Positions 1-6,480 of a DNA stretch of 52,751 nt are shown one piece after another (within the stretch, counting starts at the first letter, position 1; every line of letters begins with the position of its first letter). Made by a program: the position numbers and the translations under genes. Location of the stretch: positions 1 to 52,751 of the forward strand of contig JAFRMM010000157.1 in assembly GCA_017430675.1 (NCBI GenBank), given 5' to 3'. The DNA is from Prevotella sp. (GTDB lineage: Bacteria; Bacteroidota; Bacteroidia; Bacteroidales; Bacteroidaceae). The notes below the pieces were generated by a model. The model saw only the letters and a list, made by a program, of their open reading frames with translations, did no database searches and was not told the origin of the DNA.

Positions 1-283
1 GTGAAGCATTGAACACCTCATCTGCAGCCTTGTCCTTGTCTGGCTGGCCATTCATATAGCGTTTGACATCACCCTCCTGACGAGCACTAAAACTGCGATA
101 GCCAGACTGAACATAATCGATAACTGCATTTACGGCACCTCGCAACAGTTCAGAGAGGGTTGACAGATAATGACCAAGCCGTTCACGATAGTCATTGATA
201 ATGCTCTCTTTTTGCCGGATGATTCTGTCTTTCCCCTGATTGTCCTGCTGATGGCGGAATACCTCACCTAACACTACTAGCAC
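1..283 (-). pseudogene. 5'-truncated reading frame, possibly a mobilization/relaxase-type protein
   Basis: The reverse strand is open from 283 to the left window edge (about 94 codons), with an in-frame stop just upstream at 284-286. No ATG lies near the beginning; only GTG codons at 281-283 and 272-274 could start it. The translation is charged and helical (for example GKDRIIRQKESIINDYRERL), like the coiled-coil part of MobV/plasmid-mobilization proteins, but I cannot identify it firmly. The beginning of the frame lies inside an arm of the inverted-repeat cassette at 261-600, so it is probably the 3' part of a gene that lost its start. The rest is outside the window. Confidence 0.45.
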
Positions 284-600
284 TTAAGTCTGTAAATCAG
301 CAAATTACATATAAATATATCTAACACCTAACTAACATCTGACCTAACACTAAGTGATGATATTGGTTACCAGTTAAATTCTCTAGAGAATTGAGCGAAT
401 AAGTACCGCTTTTCGAGGCTAAAGTACTGCTTTATGGGGCTAAAGCACTACTTAATTTCCAAAAGTAGCCACTTATTTTCAAATAGTCTGTCGTTTTTAT
501 TAGGTGCAAGGTTTAGTGTTGCTTTAGTGTTAGATAGGTTTATATGTAACTTGCTGATTTACAGGCTTAGGTGTAAGTAGTGTTAGAAGTGTTAGGTATT
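261..600. repeat. Inverted-repeat cassette without genes (copy 1)
   Basis: The two arms are imperfect reverse complements. The left arm (about 268-345) contains TGTAAATCAGCAAATTACAT, and the right arm (about 515-597) contains the reverse complement of TGTAAATCAGCAAGTTACAT. Arm ends are built from GTGTTAG-like words about 9 bp apart. The centre (about 385-490) has repeated, partly palindromic words such as GGCTAAAGTACTGC and GGCTAAAGCACTAC, plus an imperfect pair AAGTACCGCTTTT / AAAAGTAGCCACTT. No reading frame or transposase is present. Similar cassettes occur at 26458-26531 and 52143-52390. Function unknown. Confidence 0.6.
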
Positions 601-675
601 TGTATTAATCTAATATATATACGAAGATTTTGCATTGGATATATTTCTTACAAATCATTAAATAGCGCTAAAAGA

Positions 676-707
676 TTTGGAAGGCCGAGAAAACCGTATT
701 ACCTTTG
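676..707 (+). promoter_or_regulatory. Bacteroidetes sigma-ABfr promoter
   Basis: TTTG at 676-679 is followed after 20 bp by TACCTTTG at 700-707, close to the TTTG-N19/20-TAnnTTTG consensus. Transcription would begin at about 714, the ATG itself, so the message is probably leaderless or nearly so. Confidence 0.7.
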
Positions 708-713
708 CGGGCG

Positions 714-1220
714 ATGGAGACAAGACGTATCATCCTGATATTCATGGCCATCGTGTGCGGCCTTGCGGTATCCGCCCAACAGCGGCGGGTGGTGGTCGAT
801 ATCGAGACGCTCATCCCGATCAGTGGGGTGAATGTCACGAGTGCGCACCAGACGGTCGTCACCGACTCACTGGGCTGGTTCTCCGTGTCCGACTCCTGCC
901 GCAGTCTGGCTTTCTCGCATGTCAATTATGAGAGCCGTCTCATCAACACGGAGGAGGTGGGCGATACAATCTTCCTGATCTCCAAACTACTGAACATCAA
1001 GGAGGTCGTGGTCTTCGGCCATGCCCAATACAGGGATGACTTCAAGGAACTGAAGAAACAGTTGCGCATCCAGAAGACGGAAGCCCAACTGGCTGCTGCC
1101 AATCCGAGTTCGGGCGGTAACCTGCTATCGCTTATCGGCTACCTGATTCCCAAGAAATGGAAGAAGAACTCCAAGCAGGCCCGTCGCGAACGCCTGAAGC
1201 AGATCCTCGAAGAGTATTGA
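714..1220 (+). CDS. Secreted protein with carboxypeptidase-regulatory-like fold, 168 aa
   Basis: The ATG at 714 is chosen because the -7 box TACCTTTG lies at 700-707; an upstream TTG would fall inside the promoter. A signal peptide (residues about 1-21, ending in AVSAQ) is followed by a short beta-rich region (ISGVNVTS, TDSLGWFSV, INTEEVGDTIFL) like the CarboxypepD_reg/peptidase-associated domain common in Bacteroidetes envelope proteins. The C-terminal third is basic and helical. No catalytic motif is seen. It is transcribed alone, and the hairpin at 1238-1267 may end it. The function is unknown; a periplasmic or surface-associated accessory protein is the most I would infer. Confidence 0.75.
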   Translation: METRRIILIFMAIVCGLAVSAQQRRVVVDIETLIPISGVNVTSAHQTVVTDSLGWFSVSDSCRSLAFSHVNYESRLINTEEVGDTIFLISKLLNIKEVVVFGHAQYRDDFKELKKQLRIQKTEAQLAAANPSSGGNLLSLIGYLIPKKWKKNSKQARRERLKQILEEY

Positions 1221-1237
1221 TCTACTGGTATGAAAAA

Positions 1238-1267
1238 GCAGCACGCATCATCACGACGAGTGCTGCT
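1238..1267 (+). terminator. Hairpin after the 714-1220 gene
   Basis: AGCAGCAC and GTGCTGCT form an 8-bp stem, but no strong T-run follows, so it is a weak or factor-assisted terminator candidate. The rest of 1268-1500 holds no gene. From about 1365 it resembles the upstream region of the second regulator (about 4680-4853), including the shared word GATGAAAAAAGTGGCAAAAT. Confidence 0.4.
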
Positions 1268-1508
1268 ACTTATTTGAATCAAAATCAGAGTTTGATGAAA
1301 CTCCAATCGCTGGCAAAGTTATTCCGAGTTCCTGAATTGAACAAAGAATTCAACGGGAATTTGCGAGGGCCTGTTTCAGTCTTTCCTTATAAGAAATCCC
1401 CTGTGTATCGTTGTTTCAGGAGATTTGGCCGATGAAAAAAGTGGCAAAATGAAACAAGGGGATAGCGAGTTTTAACAACCTGAGTGGAATTATATGCGAT
1501 ATTATGCA

Positions 1509-1516
1509 TAACTTTG
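1509..1516 (+). promoter_or_regulatory. -7 box TAACTTTG of first TPR-HTH regulator
   Basis: TAACTTTG lies 26 bp before the ATG at 1543. The paralog has the identical box at 4825-4832, and the two upstream regions are related over roughly 170 bp, so promoter and gene were duplicated together. Confidence 0.7.
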
Positions 1517-1542
1517 CAGACGACAAAAATCATGTACGAACG

Positions 1543-3112
1543 ATGAAGAAGTTATTGATAGTCTGGGCAGGGATGGTGGCACTGGTGAACTGCGGAGGAG
1601 GTCCGTCGGCAGGGTTGTTGCGACAGGCATTCAGCGTCGTGGAGAGCCGCCCCGACTCGACGTTGCTGATACTGGAAAAGATGGACGTGGCATCGCTGAC
1701 GGAGGAAGAACGGGCGGAGTACGGTCTGCTGATGACGATGGTGGATATCAAGACGCGCCACGAACAGATTACCAGCGATTCGATGATCGCGGCAAGTGTC
1801 CAATACTACGACCAGCATGGCGACAAATGGCACCAGGCGATGGCCTATCACTATCGGGGTGTGGTAAAGTATGCTTTGAAGAATGTCCCCGAGGCCATTA
1901 AGGACCTGAAGAGGGCTGAGACGCTGGCAGAGCCGTTGGACGACGAACTGCTGCGGAACAAGATATACGAGCGACTGGCCTATTGTAACTACTGGAGCAG
2001 CAATCCTCCGCTCCTGCTGAAATACTCGCAGAAACTGTTGGACAGCAGCAAGAAAATGAACGACAGCGTGATGGTGGCCCGCAGTTATCTGATGGTGGCA
2101 TCGGGCTTTGACACTATGGGTATGAGAGACAGTGCATGCGTCTATTTGCTGAACAGCCTGGACTGGGTAGATGCCTTGAACGACTCGTTGGGTCGAAACG
2201 ACATTCTGGATAATGTGGCTGAGATGTACCAAGAAGCGGGAGAAGTGGAGAAGGCCGAGCAATACCTGACGGACTGGGTGCTGAAGCACTCCGCCCGTGG
2301 ACGTGCATACGCCACTCTGGCACGTATCCGTCAGAAACAGGGCAGACTTGAGGAGGCCGTGAGTTGTGCCAAGAAATCATTAGAGGCTGAAGACCATCTT
2401 GTTCATAAGCAATCGCTCGACCTGTTGGCTGAACTCTACAGTCAGATGGGCGACAGCAGTCAGGCATACGCCATGCAGCGGCGAAGCAAGGAGTTTACCG
2501 ACTCGCTGGCATCGGCCAACAAGGTCAGCCAGATGGCCGACTGGCAGATGAAGTTCGACGAGCAGCAGCAGGAGAAGGCTTATTATCAAAAGGCTTTATG
2601 GCTAATGGGGGGGGGTAATTCTCTTAGTTGTTATCATAGCCATTGGCTGGTGGTGGCATCGTAGGAAGATGCGCACGTTCAGTAGCATCATCGACGCAAA
2701 CGTACGCCAGATAGCGGCTCAGAAGCAGGAGATAGCACGGATAGAGGCCACGGGTGCCCAGAACAGCCGCCAGATAGAGGAACTGAAACGGCAGGTGGCC
2801 GAGCGACAGGAACAGTTGTCGGCCCGTCTGCATGTGGGGACGAAACTTTACGACCGTCTGCGTCAGGGTGAGAGCATCAGCGAGGCTACGGGCAAGGACC
2901 TGCAGTGCCTGATGGAGTTCTACGCCCTGCTGCGCCCCATGCAGTGGTACCGGTGGGAGCAGCGCTACCACGCCCTGACACCCAAGCAGGTGGCCTTCCT
3001 CATCCTTCAGGACGAACTGCTAAGCACCGACGACCAGATAGCCCGCGCCCTCGGCATCAGCGAAAGCACCGTCCGCGTCGTCCGCTCCAGAATCAAAGGG
3101 CGAGAGAGGTAG
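1543..3112 (+). pseudogene. TPR-TM-HTH lipoprotein regulator, split at a G9 tract (frameshifted or phase-variable)
   Basis: A lipoprotein signal (MKKLLIVWAGMVALVNC) is followed by about 320 residues of tetratricopeptide-like helices. Reading then runs into nine G's at 2607-2615, shifts frame and stops at 2664. The continuing frame resumes by 2669 and encodes a coiled coil plus a LuxR-like helix-turn-helix (VAFLILQDELLSTDDQIARA, GISESTVRVVRSR) ending at 3112. With eight G's the frame is continuous (522 aa) and restores a transmembrane helix of the form GGVILLVVIIAIGWWW, matching the intact paralog (521 aa). The family has a periplasmic sensor, one membrane pass and a cytoplasmic DNA-binding domain. 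It may be a phase-OFF allele, a recent pseudogene or a homopolymer sequencing error. Confidence 0.85.
2607..2615 (+). repeat. G9 homopolymer tract (possible contingency locus)
   Basis: Nine consecutive G's lie at the start of the transmembrane segment codons. Loss of one G, or gain of two, rejoins the two halves of the regulator. The paralog has only GGGG at the equivalent place. Confidence 0.8.
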
Positions 3113-3225
3113 AAACTATAAGTTTGCACGTACATTGCCTCAGGCTTTTCAGTTTCATTTCGATTTGATAGCCAGATGTTACTATTTATTTTTCGCGATT
3201 TATTCGTTTATTCGAAAATTCTTTG

Positions 3226-3233
3226 TATATTTG
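3226..3233 (+). promoter_or_regulatory. -7 box TATATTTG of zeta-toxin operon
   Basis: TATATTTG ends 8 bp before the ATG at 3242, giving a nearly leaderless message. This decides the start against an earlier in-frame ATG at 3176. Confidence 0.65.
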
Positions 3234-3241
3234 CCCCGAAA

Positions 3242-3817
3242 ATGAATAAGAACTTATATATCATCAGCGGTTGCAATGGTGCAGGAAAGACAACGGCATC
3301 ATATACTGTACTTCCCGAAATCCTTGATTGTAAGGAGTTCGTGAATGCTGATGAGATTGCAAGGGGCCTCTCTCCGTTTAATCCCGACAGCGTTGCTATA
3401 GAGGCAGGGCGCTTAATGCTGAAACGCATAGATGAACTATTGGAGAAAGGTGAAACTTTCTCTATTGAGACTACCCTTGCCACTAAGTCATATATTAATC
3501 TTGTACGTCGTGCCCAGGCTAAGGGTTATGTGGTAACAGTGTTGTTCTTCTGGCTTAACTCACCTGAGTTGGCTCAATTACGTGTTTCAGAAAGAGTCGC
3601 CAATGGTGGTCATAATATCCCCCAAGATGTAATTAGAAGAAGACACATTGCAGGTATCTGCAATTTGTTTAACCTGTTTATGAAAGAAGTGGATTCATGG
3701 GTAATATTTGACAACAGCGAGAATCCTCGTAAGCAGATTGCCTATGGTGGCAGAAATGCCGATACTGTAATAGATGAAGAATTGTTGTACTCAAAGATAC
3801 AAAGATATGTCAAATAA
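3242..3817 (+). CDS. Zeta toxin family P-loop kinase, 191 aa
   Basis: The P-loop is GCNGAGKTT near residue 10. An acidic VNADEIARGLSP segment and the strand SIETTLATKSY match the zeta-toxin/AAA_33 pattern, in which the protein phosphorylates a small molecule; for characterised zeta toxins this is UDP-N-acetylglucosamine at the 3' position, using ATP. The RRRHIAGICNLFN region supplies basic residues typical of the C-terminal half. At 191 aa it is a compact, Bacteroidetes-type member without the large additions of the streptococcal toxin. The next gene overlaps it by 11 bp. Toxicity is not proven; some stand-alone members may be housekeeping kinases. Confidence 0.8.
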   Translation: MNKNLYIISGCNGAGKTTASYTVLPEILDCKEFVNADEIARGLSPFNPDSVAIEAGRLMLKRIDELLEKGETFSIETTLATKSYINLVRRAQAKGYVVTVLFFWLNSPELAQLRVSERVANGGHNIPQDVIRRRHIAGICNLFNLFMKEVDSWVIFDNSENPRKQIAYGGRNADTVIDEELLYSKIQRYVK

Positions 3818-3992
3818 AGAAATCCAGGAGTTTAACGAGAAACTGCGTCGTGGTTTGGAAATTGCAGAAAAAAGAATGCTACAGGAAAAAGCATTAAGAG
3901 GTCAGGATGTGGTCGTTTGTGGAACAGACCAGATTATCCGCCGCATACCTGCAAAGCAAGTAATAGCAGAGAATCCTGTTTTTCAGGATTAA
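3807..3992 (+). CDS. Small protein paired with the zeta kinase, candidate antitoxin, 61 aa
   Basis: It starts at the ATG overlapping the last codons of the zeta-type gene, so the two are translationally coupled. It is highly charged: the first half is a likely amphipathic helix (EFNEKLRRGLEIAEKRMLQE), and a short strand-rich tail contains VVVCGTDQIIRRIPAKQVI. I do not recognise a named family. Its size and coupling fit an antitoxin or regulatory partner, but classical epsilon antitoxins precede zeta, whereas this gene follows it. A hairpin at 3972-3990 overlaps its stop codon. Confidence 0.7.
   Translation: MSNKEIQEFNEKLRRGLEIAEKRMLQEKALRGQDVVVCGTDQIIRRIPAKQVIAENPVFQD
3972..3990 (+). terminator. 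Hairpin at end of zeta operon
   Basis: AATCCTG and CAGGATT pair around a five-T loop, overlapping the stop codon of the 61-aa gene. A second perfect 10-bp stem (CATCCCTCTC 4006-4015 / GAGAGGGATG 4028-4037) follows and may be part of the end signal or a REP-like element. Confidence 0.5.
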
Positions 3993-4005
3993 TTGTACAC
4001 CTCCT

Positions 4006-4037
4006 CATCCCTCTCCCCTTCACTGGCGAGAGGGATG
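4006..4037. repeat. REP-like palindrome
   Basis: CATCCCTCTC and GAGAGGGATG form a perfect 10-bp stem with a 12-nt loop rich in C. It resembles in style the C-rich/G-rich palindrome translated inside the GH43 gene at 41826-41880, though it is not the same sequence. It lies where the decayed thioredoxin frame has lost its natural end. Confidence 0.5.
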
Positions 4038-4628
4038 TTTCATTTAGGCGATCTAAATATAGATATAATTCTTCTGTTTCTCCAAGATATGCTTTCAATA
4101 CAGTGCCTTCAGGAGAAATCAGCACTTTATAGGGATATCCCTGCACTCTGAATTTCTGCTCGGCTATGCCATCCTCACTCCTTACGTGCAGCCAGGGCAC
4201 CTTGTGCTTCTTGATGGCAGCAGCCCACTTCTCGGCAGTATCGTTACAATCGATGCCCACAATCTCCAGTCGGTCCTTGTACTTTGCATAGTATTCCTTC
4301 AATTTTGGGAATCCCTTGATGCACCAAGTACACCAAGAACCCCAGAAGTCAAGCACCACATATTTCCCACGCAGGGATTTCAACTCCAGTACATTACCAT
4401 GAAGGTCTTTCAGACCGAGTTCAGGCACTTGCCCACCTATTGTTACAGTGTCGTTCTTGACGGCCTCGCGTGCTGCTTGCTCTTTCATTACCATCGTAAA
4501 TAACTTTTCGTAACATCCTGCCTGTCATCTTGAAATTGTCATGTGCCTGCCCTGTCAATACGGCGATGAGGGCGAGCAATGCGGTGATGATGGTTGGCTT
4601 GTTCATTATATATATATTTATTGGCGAG

Positions 4629-4636
4629 CAAAGTTA
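4629..4636 (-). promoter_or_regulatory. -7 box of the decayed thioredoxin gene
   Basis: On the reverse strand this reads TAACTTTG, 22 bp before the ATG at 4604-4606. The promoter looks intact although the gene is broken. Confidence 0.6.
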
Positions 4637-4824
4637 GTGAGACTTTATGGAATGGAAAAGGAAAAGCGGAATAATCTACGGAGGCTTGTTTCAGTCTGAT
4701 CTCAATGAAAATCGTTTGTGCATCGATGTTTCTGAAGATGTAAGTGATGAAAAAAGTGGCAAAATGAAACACGGAAATAGCGAGATTTAACAGACTAAGG
4801 AGGGCACTTATGTAATATTTAGTG

Positions 4825-4832
4825 TAACTTTG
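4825..4832 (+). promoter_or_regulatory. -7 box TAACTTTG of second TPR-HTH regulator
   Basis: Identical to the box of the first paralog and 21 bp before its ATG. The word GATGAAAAAAGTGGCAAAAT upstream (about 4747) is shared with the first copy (1431). Confidence 0.7.
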
Positions 4833-4853
4833 CACGCAACAATCATACGTACG

Positions 4854-6419
4854 ATGAAGAAGATATTGATAGCGTTTGCAGGGATAGCAACACTGGTGGC
4901 CTGCGGGGGAAGTCCGTCGGCAGAGTTGTTGCATCAGGCATTCGACGTAGTGGAGAGCCGTCCCGACTCGACATTGGTGATATTGGAAAAGATGGACGTG
5001 GCATCACTGACGGAGGAAGGACGGGCGGAGTATGGTCTGCTGAAGACAATGGCCGACTACAAAACACATCAAAAAGATCGTTTAAGTGACTCTTTGATTT
5101 CCTCAAGTATCAGTTATTTCGACCAAAACGACGATCAATGGTATCGGGCATCGGCCTATTACTACCGGGGCTGTGTGAGATATTATCAGAAACGAAATGT
5201 GGAGGCTATCCATGACTATAAGACGGCAGAGGCACTGGCTGAACCGTTGGACGATGAGTTGCTTCGCAATAAGATATACGAAATGCTGGCGTATGCCAAC
5301 TATTCTATCAACAACAAGCCTGAGATACTGAAGTACTCACTGAAACTGTTAGATAGCAGCCAGAAGATGCGCGACAGTATGATGTTAGCCCGCAGTTATA
5401 GTATGGTGGCAACAGGCTATTCCAATATCGGAAAGAAGGATAGTGCCTACGTCAATGTCATCAAGAGTTTGGACTATATTGATGCCGTGGATCCTAAGAC
5501 ACAAAGTGATCTGCTGTTTAATGTCGCCACATATTATAATGAGACGGGCCATGCCGTGAAAGCAGAGCAATGTATAACGGAAAGGGCTCTCAAGAATGCC
5601 ATCGACAAACGTGGTTACTTGACCATGGCTCGCATCCGCAAGCAGCAGGGAAAGACGAATGAGGCTATCGACTATGCAACGCAGGTATTGGAAACCAATG
5701 ACCACAAGATGTATCGGAAAGCCTTGGATCTTTTAGCAGAACTCTACAGCGAACAGGGCGACAGCAGTCAGGCTTATGCGATGAAGAAACGAAGCGACGA
5801 GTTCACCGACTCGCTGGAAAAAGCCAACAAAACAGCAGAGACGGCTCTATGGCAGCAGAAGTTCGACGAACAGCAGATGAAAGAGGCATCCGATAGGAAG
5901 AACCGGTGGCTGCTGTGGGGCGTAGTATTGACGGTGGCTGTGGTCGCCATTGGCTGGTGGTGGCATCGTAAGAAGATGCGCACGTTCAGTAGCATCATCG
6001 ACGCAAACGTGCGCCAGATAGCGGCTCAGAAGCAGGAGATAGCACGGATAGAGGCCACGGGTGCCCAGAACAGCCGCCAGATAGAGGAACTGAAACGGCA
6101 GGTGGCCGAGCGACAGGAGCAGTTGTCGGCCCGTCTGCATGTGGGGACGAAACTCTACGACCGTCTGCGTCAGGGTGAGAGCATCGGCGAGGCTACGGGC
6201 AAGGACCTGCAGTGCCTGATGGAGTTCTACGCCCTGCTGCGCCCCATGCAGTGGTACCGGTGGGAGCAGCGCTATCACGCCCTGACGCCCAAGCAGGTGG
6301 CCTTCCTCATCCTTCAGGACGAACTGTACAGCCCCGACGACCAGATAGCCCGTGCCCTCGGCATCAGCGAAAGCACCGTCCGCGTCGTCCGCTCCAGGAT
6401 CAAAGGGCGGGAGAAATAG
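4854..6419 (+). CDS. TPR-TM-HTH lipoprotein regulator, intact paralog, 521 aa
   Basis: The start is placed at the MKKILIAFAGIATLVACGGS lipoprotein signal, downstream of the -7 box at 4825-4832. Residues about 30-330 are helical TPR-like repeats predicted to lie in the periplasm. A transmembrane helix (WGVVLTVAVVAIGWWWH, near 365-382) is followed by a coiled coil (about 395-435) and a C-terminal LuxR-like helix-turn-helix (GISESTVRVVRSRIKG). This architecture is common in Bacteroidetes and is thought to link envelope signals to transcription without phosphorelay; ligand and targets are unknown. The last 470 bp are about 97% identical by eye to 2640-3112, while the TPR middle has clearly diverged. 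Confidence 0.85.
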   Translation: MKKILIAFAGIATLVACGGSPSAELLHQAFDVVESRPDSTLVILEKMDVASLTEEGRAEYGLLKTMADYKTHQKDRLSDSLISSSISYFDQNDDQWYRASAYYYRGCVRYYQKRNVEAIHDYKTAEALAEPLDDELLRNKIYEMLAYANYSINNKPEILKYSLKLLDSSQKMRDSMMLARSYSMVATGYSNIGKKDSAYVNVIKSLDYIDAVDPKTQSDLLFNVATYYNETGHAVKAEQCITERALKNAIDKRGYLTMARIRKQQGKTNEAIDYATQVLETNDHKMYRKALDLLAELYSEQGDSSQAYAMKKRSDEFTDSLEKANKTAETALWQQKFDEQQMKEASDRKNRWLLWGVVLTVAVVAIGWWWHRKKMRTFSSIIDANVRQIAAQKQEIARIEATGAQNSRQIEELKRQVAERQEQLSARLHVGTKLYDRLRQGESIGEATGKDLQCLMEFYALLRPMQWYRWEQRYHALTPKQVAFLILQDELYSPDDQIARALGISESTVRVVRSRIKGREK

Positions 6420-6464
6420 AGCACGATATTTCCCGATATCTGCTTTGTTCTCACTAAAGTTTTG

Positions 6465-6472
6465 TACCTTTG
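6465..6472 (+). promoter_or_regulatory. -7 box TACCTTTG of helicase gene
   Basis: TACCTTTG ends 8 bp before the ATG at 6481, with TTTG at 6444-6447 as a possible -33 element. It fixes the start at 6481 rather than any codon inside the preceding gene. Confidence 0.7.
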
Positions 6473-6480
6473 CAGCCGGG

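Larger units (their letters stand above)
3934..4606 (-). pseudogene. Decayed TlpA-like thioredoxin-fold protein
   Basis: Reading right to left, an export signal (MNKPTIITALLALIAV, from 4606) and the start of a mature part are followed by a frame break near 4490. A second frame then carries an intact AhpC/TSA-thioredoxin domain: KSLRGKYVVLDFWGSWCTWC with the redox WCTWC motif, GIDCNDTAEKW, and the cis-Pro region VQGYPYKVLI. Full-length family members normally have about 200 residues (DUF4369-type) between the signal and the thioredoxin domain. Here almost all of that is missing, so the gene was internally deleted and frame-shifted. The frame also runs past the usual domain end (about 4044) into the palindrome and the neighbouring small gene. 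A promoter box TAACTTTG remains at 4629-4636. Confidence 0.8.

Noticed and set aside
261..600. Insertion sequence bounded by the inverted arms
   Set aside because: There is no transposase frame between the arms and no target duplication I could identify; it is kept as a repeat cassette only.
1157..1435. Possible small gene in the gap after the first secreted protein
   Set aside because: It overlaps the previous gene by 64 bp, has no promoter box and the product resembles nothing; the gap also carries the duplicated upstream region.
3997..4040. Clear intrinsic terminator at the 10-bp palindrome
   Set aside because: There is no T-run on either side; it fits a REP-like palindrome as well as a terminator, so only the hairpin at 3972-3990 is listed as the probable end signal.
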